64,000 nt of DNA from Thauera carbonicopians (GTDB taxonomy: Bacteria > Pseudomonadota > Gammaproteobacteria > Burkholderiales > Rhodocyclaceae): the NCBI RefSeq assembly GCF_025699485.1, contig NZ_JANUXN010000006.1:62001-126000 (forward strand). The letters are read 5' to 3'. Numbering within the stretch: the stretch's first letter is position 1; each line of letters opens with the position of its first letter. The notes beneath the pieces are model-generated. The model ran no database searches and was not told where the DNA came from. It saw nothing but the letters and a program-made list of their open reading frames with translations. Shown here piece after piece: positions 44,787 to 53,856 of the stretch. The position numbers and the translations under genes were made by a program.

Positions 44787-45731
44787 ATGCCCCTGAGCCC
44801 CGAGGCCCGTTCCCTGCTCGACATGGCCTATCGTGTCGGTGCGCCGAAATTCCACGAGCTGTCGCCGGCCCAGGCCAGGCATTCCTTCCAGAAGCTGCAG
44901 TTCGCTTTCCGGCCGGAAGCGCCGGCGGTGGCGTCGACCACCGAAGTGCCGATGGCGCGCGCCGACGGCAGCGCCTTGCTGTCGCGGCTGTATCGTCCGC
45001 TGTCCAGTGCGCCGCAGGACGTGCTGCCGCTGCTGATCTATTTCCACGGCGGCGGCTGGTGTGTCGGCGACGTCGCGAGTTATGACGTGCTGTGCCGCCA
45101 GCTTGCGAATGCGTCGGGCTGCGCGGTGCTGTCGGTGGAATACCGGCTGGCGCCCGAGCATCCCTTTCCGGCCGCGCTCGACGATGCCGCGCTGGCTTTC
45201 GACTGGGCGGTGCAGCAGGCCGATCTGCTGGGCATCGATGCCGGGCGCATCGCCCTGGGGGGCGACAGCGCGGGCGGCAACCTCTCGATCGTCACCGCGC
45301 TGTCATTGCGCGGCGCCGGGATCGGACCGCGCTTCCTGCTGCTGATCTACCCGTCCACCGAAATCCTCAGCGAGCGGCCTTCGCGGCAGCGCTACGGCGA
45401 AGGCTACTTTCTCGATTTCGGCACCCTGCAGTGGTTCTTCGAGCGCTATCTGCCTGATGGGAATACCGAGGATTGGCGTGCGTCGCCGATGCGCGCCGCC
45501 TCACTCGCCGGCCTGCCGCCGGCGATGCTGATCTCGGCGGAGTTCGATCCGCTGGTCGATGACTGCGCCGCTTTCGCCCATCGCCTGCGCGAGGAAGGCT
45601 GCGAGGTGGACTACCTGCAGGTGGACGGCATGGTCCATGGCTTCATCACGCTGGGAAAACTCTTTCCGCATGCGAACGACGCGGTCCGGGCCGCGGCCGG
45701 CGCAGTCGCCGCTGCACTGCGGGCCGGGTGA
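44787..45731 (+). CDS. alpha/beta hydrolase, hormone-sensitive lipase (HSL) family esterase
   Basis: A 314-residue esterase with the HSL-family oxyanion motif YFHGGGWCVGD, the nucleophile elbow GGDSAGGNLS, a catalytic Asp in ISAEFDPLVDDC and a His in VDGMVHGFITLG. The N-terminal cap (LSPEARSLLDMAYRVGAPKFHELSPAQAR) is typical of PHA-producer acyl esterases, and the enzyme probably hydrolyses short acyl esters. No signal peptide, so cytoplasmic. It is convergent with the HDOD gene. Confidence 0.92.
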   Translation: MPLSPEARSLLDMAYRVGAPKFHELSPAQARHSFQKLQFAFRPEAPAVASTTEVPMARADGSALLSRLYRPLSSAPQDVLPLLIYFHGGGWCVGDVASYDVLCRQLANASGCAVLSVEYRLAPEHPFPAALDDAALAFDWAVQQADLLGIDAGRIALGGDSAGGNLSIVTALSLRGAGIGPRFLLLIYPSTEILSERPSRQRYGEGYFLDFGTLQWFFERYLPDGNTEDWRASPMRAASLAGLPPAMLISAEFDPLVDDCAAFAHRLREEGCEVDYLQVDGMVHGFITLGKLFPHANDAVRAAAGAVAAALRAG

Positions 45732-45788
45732 GGGCGTCCACCGGCGCGGAGGGCGGCGCCAGCCGGGCCCGGTGGTGCCGGTCTGGCG

Positions 45789-46649
45789 TCAGCCGCTGAC
45801 CGCGGCGAGCATTTCCTTGCGCGTCGCGTTTGCCGCTTCCATCATCGAATCGAGTTCACGCCGGCCGTCGTCGCCCAGGCTGGCGTCGAGCAGTTCCGGC
45901 CGGTGCCGGATGCCGAGCAGGTCGGCGAAGGGATCGGGTGTCTTCGCCGCCAGCGTGGAGAGGAAAACGACGTCGTCCAGCGTGCGTGGCGGCCACTCGA
46001 TCGCACCCTCGGCATTCAGGTCGACCGCCTGGACGATGTCATCGGGGAGCTCGAAGGTTTCGAGCACTGCGCGCTTGATCGGCTCGTCCCACAGCATGAC
46101 GAATTCGGCGAAGCGTGCGGTGTCGTTTTCGAGCGCGGGGTAGTCCGACGCCTTGGCGAGCAGGTAGAACTGGCCGATATTGACCATCAGCCCGGCCAGC
46201 AGCGCGGTGTCGGCGTTGCCCTGCGACTGGTGGCGCGAGAAGGCGTAGGCCCACGAGGCGACGTCGATCGAATGCACCCACAGGCCCGACGCGATCAGGC
46301 GCATCCGCGGCGAGCGATGGTCGCGCGCCAACTGGTCGGCGGCGACCGCGTAGGCAAGGCAGCGCAGCGTAGACAGGCCGATGCGCGCGATTGCGCTGGC
46401 GACGCTGGTGATTTCCTTCTGATAGGGGTTCAGCAGCAGGGAGTTGGCCATGCGCAGGACTTTCGCGCTGAGCAGGGGTTCGGCACGCACCAGCTCGGCG
46501 ATGCTGTCGAGCGAGGAGTTCGGATCGTCGGCGATCTTCTTGATGCGCAGGGAAAGGTCGAACACCGTGGGAAAGCTGAGGTTGCCAGCCTTCAATTCGT
46601 GGTCCATGTCGGCGGCAAAGGCCCTGATCTGTCGTTCGAACGCTTCCAT
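45789..46649 (-). CDS. HDOD-domain signalling protein
   Basis: A 286-residue protein with one HDOD domain (about residues 20-215): LSFPTVFDLSLRIKKIADDPNSSLDSIAELVRAEPLLSAKVLRMANS, IARIGLSTLRCLAYAVAADQL and GLWVHSIDVASWAYAFS. HDOD domains are catalytically inactive relatives of HD hydrolases used in signal-transduction output; the target is unknown. TAGAAT on the minus strand at 46751-46756 could provide the promoter about 100 bp upstream. It is divergent from the anion permease gene. Confidence 0.87.
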   Translation of the reverse strand: MEAFERQIRAFAADMDHELKAGNLSFPTVFDLSLRIKKIADDPNSSLDSIAELVRAEPLLSAKVLRMANSLLLNPYQKEITSVASAIARIGLSTLRCLAYAVAADQLARDHRSPRMRLIASGLWVHSIDVASWAYAFSRHQSQGNADTALLAGLMVNIGQFYLLAKASDYPALENDTARFAEFVMLWDEPIKRAVLETFELPDDIVQAVDLNAEGAIEWPPRTLDDVVFLSTLAAKTPDPFADLLGIRHRPELLDASLGDDGRRELDSMMEAANATRKEMLAAVSG

Positions 46650-46750
46650 CGCGTGAATACCTGTTTCTGTTTGATGTGTGATAGCGGGTCCGAGGTCTCG
46701 CCCGATGTTCCTGGAGGCTTTGCGGCGGGCATGAACCTGTGTCGGGTCCG

Positions 46751-46756
46751 ATTCTA
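46751..46756 (-). promoter_or_regulatory. candidate -10 element (TAGAAT) for the HDOD gene
   Basis: On the minus strand GGCTAGAATCGGACCC lies about 100 bases before the HDOD start codon, in the 215-bp divergent spacer. It belongs to the recurrent CTAGAAT block described for other genes in the window. Confidence 0.3.
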
Positions 46757-46864
46757 GCCTGCATGGTGGGTTGGTGCGCGGCCCGTCGTGGTTCTCGCTT
46801 ATGCTTCACGCCCGCGGAAGAGGGCTGCCACGCCGTACCGTCCGCCGTTTCTGCCATTCGATCG

Positions 46865-48703
46865 ATGACCATGAATCCTGAAATGCTGTGGGTGTTCGGG
46901 CTGCTCGCCCTGTGTGTCGGCTGCTTCGTCGTCAACCGGCCGCGCATGGACGTGGTGGCGGTCTGCGCCATGCTCGCCCTGGTGTTGAGTGGAACCCTGA
47001 GCGTGGGCGAGGCGCTGGCCGGCTTCAGCGAGCCGAGCGTGATCCTCATCGCGGCCTTCTTCGTCATCGGCGAGGGCCTGGTCCGCACCGGCGTGGCCTT
47101 CCGCGTCGGCGACTGGCTGGTCGAGCGCGCCGGCAGCAACGAGACCCGCCTGCTGGTGTTGCTGATGCTGGCGGTGGCGCTGCTCGGCTCGGTGATGAGT
47201 TCGACCGGGGTGGTGGCGATCTTCATCCCGGTCACGCTGAGCATCGCTGCGCGCATCGGCGCCGAGCCGCGGCGGCTGATGATGCCGCTGGCCTTCGCCG
47301 CGCTGATGAGCGGCATGCTGACGCTGGTCGGCACGCCACCCAACCTGGTGGTGAATGCGGAACTGAACCGCATCGGCGAGGCGGGCTTCGGCTTCTTCGA
47401 CTTCACGCCGATGGGCCTCGCGGTGCTCGGTTTGGGCGTGGTCTACATGCTCCTGGTCCGCAACTGGCTGGCCGGCCCGGCATCGCCGCAGGCCCAGGTG
47501 CGGAGCCGCCGCCGTCGCTTGCGCGAACTGGCGGAGGACTATCGGTTGATCGACCGCGCCCGCCGCATGATGGTGACGAACGGTTCGCCGATGATCGGCC
47601 GCACGCTCGGGGAATTGCAACTGCGCTCGCGCTACGGCGCCAACATCATCGCCATCGAGCGCAGCCGCCAGTTCGGCCGCGTGATGCTGACCACCGCTGC
47701 CAATCGCGAGATCCTACCGGGCGACATCATCCTGGTCGATTGCGGCCGTGGCGAGGAAGGGACCGCACGCTTCATCGACAACATGAAACTGCTGCAGCGT
47801 GCCTTCCGCGATGACTACTTCACCGAGCTGTCGCGCGAACTGGGGCTCGCCGAAGTGCTGATTCCGCCCGGTTCGAGCCTGACCGGCAAGTCCATTCTCG
47901 AATTGCGCATGCGCACCCAGCGCGGCGTGAACGTCATGGGCCTGCGGCGCAACGGCCAATCGCTGGCCGACAATCTGCTCGACGAAAAACTGAAGATGGG
48001 CGACACCCTGCTGATCGCCGGTACCTGGAAATCGATCCGTCTGCTGCATACCCAGGCGCACGACTTCCTCGTGTTGACGCTGCCGGCGGAGATCGACGAG
48101 GCCGCACCCGCGGCGCGCAAGGCGCCCCATGCGCTGCTCTGCCTGGCGATCACGGTGGCCCTGATGATCAGCGGCATGGTACCCAACGTCATCGCCGCGC
48201 TGATCGGCTGCGTGCTGATGGGCGCGCTGCGCTGCATCGACATGGACAGCGCCTACCGCAGCATCCACTGGCAGAGCCTGATCCTGATCGTCGGCATGCT
48301 GCCCTTCGCCACCGCGCTGCAGAAGACCGGCGGCATCGACCTGCTGGTCGGCGGCATGCTGTCGCTGACCGGCGAGGGCTCGCCGCGGATGGTGATGGCG
48401 GCGCTGTTCGGCCTGACCGCGGTGGTCGGGCTGTTCGTGTCGAACACGGCAACGGCAGTGCTGATGGCGCCGATCGGCATCGGCCTGGCCGCCCAGCTCG
48501 GCGTGTCGCCTTATCCGTTCGCGATGACGGTCGCGCTGGCGGCTTCGGCGGCCTTCATGACCCCGGTATCCTCGCCGGTGAATACGCTCGTGCTGGGGCC
48601 GGGCAATTACCGCTTCGGCGACTTCCTGCGCGTCGGCGTGCCGTTCACGGTGCTGGTGATGCTGGTCGTCATCGGCCTGCTGCCGCTGCTGTTCCCCTTC
48701 TAA
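46865..48703 (+). CDS. SLC13/DASS-type anion permease with two TrkA-C domains
   Basis: A 612-residue membrane protein. About five or six N-terminal helices include SSTGVVAIFIPVTLSIAARIG and LMSGMLTLVGTPPNLVVNAEL. A soluble middle part has two RCK/TrkA-C domains (GRTLGELQLRSRYGANIIAIER, GKSILELRMRTQRGVNVMGLRR), and the C-terminal helix bundle includes VSNTATAVLMAPIGIGLA and SPVNTLVLGPG. The SSTG and SNTAT motifs are typical of divalent-anion:sodium symporters, and the TrkA-C insertion marks the SAC1/YbiR-like subgroup proposed to move sulfate or other anions. Start codons at 46865 and 46871 are equally plausible. Confidence 0.9.
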   Translation: MTMNPEMLWVFGLLALCVGCFVVNRPRMDVVAVCAMLALVLSGTLSVGEALAGFSEPSVILIAAFFVIGEGLVRTGVAFRVGDWLVERAGSNETRLLVLLMLAVALLGSVMSSTGVVAIFIPVTLSIAARIGAEPRRLMMPLAFAALMSGMLTLVGTPPNLVVNAELNRIGEAGFGFFDFTPMGLAVLGLGVVYMLLVRNWLAGPASPQAQVRSRRRRLRELAEDYRLIDRARRMMVTNGSPMIGRTLGELQLRSRYGANIIAIERSRQFGRVMLTTAANREILPGDIILVDCGRGEEGTARFIDNMKLLQRAFRDDYFTELSRELGLAEVLIPPGSSLTGKSILELRMRTQRGVNVMGLRRNGQSLADNLLDEKLKMGDTLLIAGTWKSIRLLHTQAHDFLVLTLPAEIDEAAPAARKAPHALLCLAITVALMISGMVPNVIAALIGCVLMGALRCIDMDSAYRSIHWQSLILIVGMLPFATALQKTGGIDLLVGGMLSLTGEGSPRMVMAALFGLTAVVGLFVSNTATAVLMAPIGIGLAAQLGVSPYPFAMTVALAASAAFMTPVSSPVNTLVLGPGNYRFGDFLRVGVPFTVLVMLVVIGLLPLLFPF

Positions 48704-48714
48704 CGCGGTGTCGA

Positions 48715-49518
48715 TCAGGCTGGATCGTCGAACACGTAAGCGTCCATTGCCAGTGTCCCGTAGCGCACGTCGTCAGCGGCGATGCGCCGGGCCTGCCAGG
48801 CTTCGCCTGCCGCGCCCAGCGCGAACAGCAGTGGCAGCAGGTGCTCGTCCGTGGGATGGGCATGTTCGGCGTGCGGGGCGCGGCTGCGATAGTCCAGCAA
48901 CGCGCCGGTATCGCCGGCTGCCAGCGTGGCGGCGATCCAGCCAGCGAAGGCCCGCACGTAGTCGTGCACAGGGCCGGGTTCGCGGCGCAATTCGTAGAGA
49001 TTGTGCGTCAGGCTCCCTGAACCGATGATCAGCACCCCCTGCTCGCGCAGCGGTGCCAGCGCGCGGCCGAGTTGCAGATGGTGTGCGGGCCCGAATCGGG
49101 GGTGCAGCGAAAGCTGGACGACCGGTATGTCGGCATCCGGGTACATGTGCATCAGCGGAACCCAGGCGCCGTGGTCCAATCCGCGCTGCGGATCGGCCTG
49201 GGCGGCGATGCCGGCGCCGCCGAGTGCCTCCAGCACGCGTTGCGCCCAGGTGGGCGAGCCCGGCGCGGGATAGCGCAGTTCGTACAAGGGCTTCGGAAAG
49301 CCGCCGAAGTCGTGGATGGTCTCCGGGTGCTCGGCCGAAGTCACCGAGAGCCGCGCATCCATCCAATGGGGCGAGGCAATGACGATGGCTTCGGGGCGTG
49401 GCAGCTTCTCGGCCAGCGAACGCAGTTCGCTTCCGGCAATGCCGGGTTCGATGGCGAACATTGGCGAGCCGTGCGAGACGAAGAGGCTGGGAAGCCTGGG
49501 TGTGGACGATCTGGACAT
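48715..49518 (-). CDS. ygiD: 4,5-DOPA dioxygenase extradiol-like protein (YgiD family)
   Basis: A 267-residue class III extradiol dioxygenase. LPSLFVSHGSPMFAIEP holds the first metal His. AIVIASPHWMDARLSVTSAEHPETIHDFGGFPKPLYELRYPAPG, GLDHGAWVPLMHMYPDADIPVVQLSL and VLIIGSGSLTHNLYEL carry the others. Family members use zinc or iron; E. coli YgiD cleaves DOPA in vitro, and the natural substrate is unknown. It is convergent with the anion permease, 11 bp apart. Confidence 0.92.
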   Translation of the reverse strand: MSRSSTPRLPSLFVSHGSPMFAIEPGIAGSELRSLAEKLPRPEAIVIASPHWMDARLSVTSAEHPETIHDFGGFPKPLYELRYPAPGSPTWAQRVLEALGGAGIAAQADPQRGLDHGAWVPLMHMYPDADIPVVQLSLHPRFGPAHHLQLGRALAPLREQGVLIIGSGSLTHNLYELRREPGPVHDYVRAFAGWIAATLAAGDTGALLDYRSRAPHAEHAHPTDEHLLPLLFALGAAGEAWQARRIAADDVRYGTLAMDAYVFDDPA

Positions 49519-49677
49519 ATGGTGTTCCTGTGCAGTGCGAATGGCAGGAGGACTGCCTCGATGGCACCGATCAGCTTAAGCGGAGCGCGCTGCGGGATAA
49601 ACAGCTTGGCAGATGCTTAACTGTTCCATTCTTGTAATCAATCAATGGGCAGGCACGTCGTGCCCGGGCCCGTCCGC

Positions 49678-50175
<498 letters not shown>

Positions 50176-50655
50176 ATGCAGATCCGCGTCGACATCGGCC
50201 GCCAATGCCTGGAACTGTTCGGCGGCGACGGCGCCTGCCTTCGCCGCTATCCGGTATCGACCGCGCGCAACGGAGCCGGCGAGGAGAACGGCAGCCTGCG
50301 CACGCCGCGCGGCCGCCACCGCATCCGCGCCCGCATCGGCGCCGGCGCGCCCTGTGGCGCGGTGTTCCGCGGCCGCCGGCCGACCGGCGAATGCTGGACA
50401 CTTGAATTCGCCGCCGCGCACCCGGGACGCGACTGGGTGCTGAGCCGCATCCTGTGGCTGTGCGGCGAGGAGCCGGGGCGCAACCGTCTCGGCAGCGTCG
50501 ATTCGATGCGGCGCTACATCTACATCCACGGCACCGGCGACGACCAGCCGATGGGCGTGCCGCTGTCGCATGGCTGCGTGCGCATGCGCAACCGCGACGT
50601 CATCGAATTGTTCGATTTGGTGCAGGCCGGAACGCCGGTGGAGATCTGCGAATGA
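50176..50655 (+). CDS. L,D-transpeptidase catalytic-domain protein without signal peptide
   Basis: A 159-residue YkuD-fold protein. The catalytic motif is YIYIHGTGDDQPMGVPLSHGCVRMRN, with His118, His132, Cys134 and Arg136. The N-terminus (MQIRVDIGRQCLELFGGDGACLRRYPVSTARNGAGEENGS) is the usual first strand pair of the domain and carries no recognisable signal or membrane segment. L,D-transpeptidases act on peptidoglycan in the periplasm, so export of this short form is unexplained. The ATG immediately follows the tadA stop, and its end overlaps the GNAT gene by 4 nt. Confidence 0.88.
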   Translation: MQIRVDIGRQCLELFGGDGACLRRYPVSTARNGAGEENGSLRTPRGRHRIRARIGAGAPCGAVFRGRRPTGECWTLEFAAAHPGRDWVLSRILWLCGEEPGRNRLGSVDSMRRYIYIHGTGDDQPMGVPLSHGCVRMRNRDVIELFDLVQAGTPVEICE

Positions 50656-51128
50656 AGCACGTGGACGACAAGGGCAGGGCCGGCGAAGTCCGTATCGACA
50701 TCGTCGATTGGCCGGCCGCGCAGGCGCGGGTGATGCCGCTGCGCATGCGGGTGTTCGTCGTCGAGCAGGGCGTACCGGCCGACATCGAGCTCGACGAGTT
50801 CGACCCGCAGAGCCGCCATGCCGTCGCCACCGATGCTGGCGGCAGCGTGATCGCCACCGGCCGCTTGCTGCCGGACGGCCACATCGGCCGCATGGCGGTG
50901 GATGCCGCCTGGCGCGGACGCGGCGTCGGCGGGGCGGTGCTCGAAGCGCTGGTGATAGAAGCCGGCGCGCGCGGCATGGCGCAGGTGCTGCTCAATGCCC
51001 AGCTACAGGCGCTGGATTTCTATCGCCGGCATGATTTCGAGGAATACGGCGAAGTCTTCGTCGAAGCCGGCATCCCGCACCGGGCGATGCGGCGGATGCT
51101 CGCAGAGCGGCGGGACAGCACGGGATGA
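50652..51128 (+). CDS. GNAT family N-acetyltransferase
   Basis: A 158-residue acetyltransferase of the ElaA-like GNAT subgroup. It has MRMRVFVVEQGVPADIELDEFDPQSRHAVA, the acetyl-CoA pyrophosphate loop GRMAVDAAWRGRGVGGAVLEALV (Q/RxxGxG/A) and a C-terminal LNAQLQALDFYRRHDFEEYGEVFVEAGIPHRAM. The substrate is unknown. It starts inside the transpeptidase stop (ATGA), and its own stop overlaps the next gene. Confidence 0.9.
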   Translation: MKHVDDKGRAGEVRIDIVDWPAAQARVMPLRMRVFVVEQGVPADIELDEFDPQSRHAVATDAGGSVIATGRLLPDGHIGRMAVDAAWRGRGVGGAVLEALVIEAGARGMAQVLLNAQLQALDFYRRHDFEEYGEVFVEAGIPHRAMRRMLAERRDSTG

Positions 51129-51898
51129 GCGGTCAGCAGCACGACAGCCCCTGCGTGTCCGACTTCGGCGACCTGCGCTCGCTGCAGTTCGACGGCCTGA
51201 CGGTGCAGAGCATGATGTCGATCACCTGGCCGCATCTGCTGGCGCTGGACTACACGCGGGCGATGATGGGCTTCCTGCTGTTCAGGCCGCAGCCGCGCCA
51301 CATCCTGATGATCGGCCTCGGCGGCGGTTCGCTGGCCAAGTACTGCCTGCATGCGATGCCGGAAGTCCGCTTCACCGCGGTGGAAATCAATCCCGAGGTG
51401 ATCGCGCTGCGCGAGCGTTTCGGCATCCCGCCGGATGACGAGCGCTTCCGCGTGATCTGCGCCGACGGCGCCGAGCATGTGCGCGACTGCGGTGACGGCG
51501 ACGACGCACCCGACGTGCTGCTGATCGATGGCTTCAATGCCGCCGGGCTGCCCGAAGGGCTGGGCAGCCCGGCCTTTTATGCCGACTGCCGCCGGGCCTT
51601 GGCGCCCGGCGGCGTGCTGGCCATCAACCACTGGGCGGGAGATCCCCGCTACCCGATCTACGCCTCGAGGCTGCGCGAGGCCTTCGACGGCCGCGTGCTG
51701 TCGATTCCGGCGGAAGAGGGCGACAACCGCATCAGTTTCGCGGCCGCCGATACCGCCTTCCCGCCGTCGCGCGGCCAGATCCTGGCACGCAGCACGGCGC
51801 TGGACGGGATGCACAGCTTCGACATCGGCAACATCGCCCAGCGCGTGCTGGCGCGGCTCGATCGGATGCCGATGCATCGGTCCGGCAGTACGGGATAG
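51125..51898 (+). CDS. spermidine synthase-like SAM-dependent protein
   Basis: A 257-residue Rossmann protein resembling polyamine aminopropyltransferases. LLFRPQPRHILMIGLGGGSLAKYCLHAMP is the nucleotide-binding loop. VRFTAVEINPEVIALRERFGIP supplies the acidic ribose ligand, and ICADGAEHVRDCGDGDDAPDVLLIDGFNA follows. Two-gene speD-speE context is absent and the N-terminal beta domain is short, so a methyltransferase or nonclassical synthase is equally possible. It ends the tadA cluster. Confidence 0.8.
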   Translation: MSGQQHDSPCVSDFGDLRSLQFDGLTVQSMMSITWPHLLALDYTRAMMGFLLFRPQPRHILMIGLGGGSLAKYCLHAMPEVRFTAVEINPEVIALRERFGIPPDDERFRVICADGAEHVRDCGDGDDAPDVLLIDGFNAAGLPEGLGSPAFYADCRRALAPGGVLAINHWAGDPRYPIYASRLREAFDGRVLSIPAEEGDNRISFAAADTAFPPSRGQILARSTALDGMHSFDIGNIAQRVLARLDRMPMHRSGSTG

Positions 51899-51953
51899 GG
51901 ACACGCTGAACAAGTGATGCTTCACCGGACGTTGGAACGTTCTGAAGCTTGAG

Positions 51954-52038
51954 CAGGTAAACCCGCTTCGGTTTGTTCGACTTGCAGTTTCCAACGACTG
52001 GCAAACCTCCCATGGCTTCCATGGGAACGGTTTACCTG
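51954..52038. repeat. nested inverted repeats downstream of the tadA cluster
   Basis: CAGGTAAACC (51954-51963) is repeated inverted as GGTTTACCTG (52029-52038). Between them GGCAAACC followed by TCCCATGG (52000-52015) pairs with CCATGGGAACGG and TTTACC (52019-52036 region) around a 3-base loop. The element is about 85 bp and could be a terminator-like structure or a decayed miniature element end; no T run follows. It occupies the first part of the 733-bp gene-free stretch 51899-52631. Confidence 0.5.
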
Positions 52039-52081
52039 TGCAAAGCGTGTCTCCAGTCGATCCCGGGATGCACGTGTCTCC

Positions 52082-52391
52082 GCCCCTGGCCGCCGCAGCC
52101 ACCTTCCGGCAGAGACCGACCACGTCGCGGAGGCCGGAGCTGAATCCCTGTCCAGCTCACGGCGGCGTGACGTGCGCAGTGCCGCCGATCAGCGCCACCC
52201 TGCCGTTCGCGAAGCACCCGGCCACGCGGGAGCCGTGCGTGTAGGGGCGGATGCGCACGATCTCGAGGCGGTCCACGGCGCCACCGATATGCCGGCGTTT
52301 CAACTGGCGGATGTTCGATCAGCGCGATGTCGTGCTGCTTCCCGGCGAAGGCCATCCTGATCCAGCGCCTGCCGCGCGCGGTCTCGTGCAT
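52082..52391 (-). pseudogene. remnant of an FAD-dependent aromatic monooxygenase (MhpA/PheA-like)
   Basis: On the minus strand, codons 52318 to 52160 read VDRLEIVRIRPYTHG, then GCFANGRVALIGGTAHVTPP. An in-frame TGA at 52157-52159 follows, then AGQGFSSGLRDVVGLCRKVA. This is the C-terminal FAD-ribityl block of flavoprotein hydroxylases (canonical GDAAHxxPPxxGQGxNxGxxDA), broken by a stop in the middle and with the key Asp replaced by Gly. An upstream piece in another frame (MHETARGRRWIRMAFAG, 52391 leftward) suggests an additional frameshift. No N-terminal FAD motif survives, so this is a fragment. Confidence 0.6.
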
Positions 52392-52494
52392 GCCGAGGAC
52401 ACCGGCATGGCAGAGCGCCGCGGCTTACGGATCGATCGCGAACAAGGCCAGATGGATAGCCGAATCTGGGTCGGTAGAAATGCTCAATTGGCCC

Positions 52495-52523
52495 TTGTGT
52501 CGCTTAACTAAGACTAATATAGT
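52495..52523 (+). promoter_or_regulatory. promoter of the NDH-like gene: TTGTGT, 17-bp spacer, TATAGT
   Basis: TTGTGT (52495-52500) and TATAGT (52518-52523) are separated by exactly 17 bp, about 110 bp upstream of the flavoprotein ATG. The 25-bp operator at 52506-52530 covers the spacer and the -10 box, the classic repressor arrangement. Confidence 0.6.
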
Positions 52524-52530
52524 CGTAGTT
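52506..52530. promoter_or_regulatory. Rrf2-type operator upstream of the NDH-like gene
   Basis: An inverted repeat with 11-bp arms AACTAAGACTA and TAGTCGTAGTT around a 3-base centre (one mismatch between arms). A second copy with the same outer sequence, AACTAAGAC and TCGTAGTT at identical spacing, is at 54640-54664 at the start of the rrf2 gene. The two are identical at 18 of 25 positions. Confidence 0.75.
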
Positions 52531-52631
52531 ATAGGCATGAGGCTGCTCGTGCCGCTTAGTTGGCCGGAGCGCTTCATCCCAGGTGCCGGTCCGGTCGGGT
52601 GACACCAAAATTTGATCCAGGAGCATGACGC

Positions 52632-53843
52632 ATGTCGAAACGCATTCTTGTCATTGGAGCCGGTTTTTCCGGCATGTGGAGCGCGCTGTCCGCTTCCCGC
52701 CTGCTTGATCAGGTCGGGCGCGACGATGTAGAGGTTGCACTCATTGCGCCGAAGCCGGAACTGCACGTCCGGCCTCGCCTCTACGAGCAGAACCCGGCGG
52801 GCATGAAGGCTCCGCTGGAGAACATTTTCAAGACCGCCGGCATCAGGTTCATCCCGGGCCTGGTGGAAAAAATCGATACGCAAAAGCAGGAAGTGGGCGT
52901 CGCTGGGCTGGGCGAAGACGCTTCGTGCCAAACCATCGCTTACGATCGCCTGGTCATCGCTGCCGGCAGCCGCCTGAATTGCCCCCCCATCCCCGGCTTG
53001 GGCGAACATGCCTTTAACGTTGACCAGATCGCCGACGCTGCAAAACTGGAAGCACATATCCACGGTCTGGCGAGCCGGCCCAAGAGCGCCGGGCGCAATA
53101 CTGTGGTCGTTGTGGGTGCAGGCTTCACCGGCATCGAGACGGCAGCGGAAATGCCGGCCCGTCTGCGCGAAACCTTGGGCGCCGATGCAGACGTGAAGGT
53201 GATCATGGTCGAACGCAGTGCCGACGTGGGGCCGGACCTGGGACCTAGCCCGCGGCCGGTGATCATACAGGCACTGACCGACCTGGGCGTGGTCTGGAAG
53301 CTCGGTTCCGGCGTGGCCTCTGTCGATGCGAAGGGTGTGGCGCTCGAAAACGGCGAACGCATCGAAGCGGGTACGGTCATCTGGACCGGAGGGGCCCGTG
53401 CCAGCGGGCTCACGGCGCAAATCCCGGCCGAGCGCGATTCCTTTGGCCGGCTGTACGTGGATCGCAACCTGAAGGTCAAGGGCCTCGACACGGTGCTTGC
53501 AACGGGCGATTGCGCTTATGCGGCGACCGATCATGAAGGAAATTACGCGATGATGTCCTGCCAGCATGCAATGAACCTCGGCCGTTCGGCTGGCCATAAC
53601 GCGGCAGCGGACCTGCTTGGTGAAAGCCTGATCCCGTATAGCCAGCCGAAGTACGTGACCTGCTTGGACCTGGGGCCTTGGGGAGCCGTCTATACGGAAG
53701 GCTGGGATCGCCAGGTGAAGATGGCCGGCGCTGAGGCCAAGGCGCTTAAGACGAAGATCAATACTGAATGGATCTACCCCCCGAGCGGAGATCGCGCGGA
53801 GCTCTTCGCCTTGGCTGACCCTCGCCGTATCGTCGTAGCTTGA
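52632..53843 (+). CDS. NAD(P)/FAD-dependent oxidoreductase, type II NADH dehydrogenase-like
   Basis: A 403-residue flavoprotein with two dinucleotide motifs: RILVIGAGFSGMWSAL (residues 4-19, FAD) and NTVVVVGAGFTGIETAAEM (NADH). Other elements are YDRLVIAAGSRLNCP, GTVIWTGGARASGLTAQ and the FAD-binding VLATGDCAYAATDHEGNYAMMSCQHAMNLGRSAGHNAAADLLG. It resembles NDH-2 and related quinone reductases but lacks an obvious C-terminal membrane anchor. Codon use includes more A/T third positions than the flanking genes. It ends in a strong terminator and has an operator over its promoter shared with rrf2, so it is likely controlled by that regulator. Confidence 0.88.
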   Translation: MSKRILVIGAGFSGMWSALSASRLLDQVGRDDVEVALIAPKPELHVRPRLYEQNPAGMKAPLENIFKTAGIRFIPGLVEKIDTQKQEVGVAGLGEDASCQTIAYDRLVIAAGSRLNCPPIPGLGEHAFNVDQIADAAKLEAHIHGLASRPKSAGRNTVVVVGAGFTGIETAAEMPARLRETLGADADVKVIMVERSADVGPDLGPSPRPVIIQALTDLGVVWKLGSGVASVDAKGVALENGERIEAGTVIWTGGARASGLTAQIPAERDSFGRLYVDRNLKVKGLDTVLATGDCAYAATDHEGNYAMMSCQHAMNLGRSAGHNAAADLLGESLIPYSQPKYVTCLDLGPWGAVYTEGWDRQVKMAGAEAKALKTKINTEWIYPPSGDRAELFALADPRRIVVA

Positions 53844-53856
53844 TTAAGCCGCCCTG

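Noticed and set aside
45738-45775. CCACCGG/CCGGTGG inverted repeat between convergent esterase and HDOD genes
   Set aside because: GC-only stem with a long loop and no T run; could be chance.
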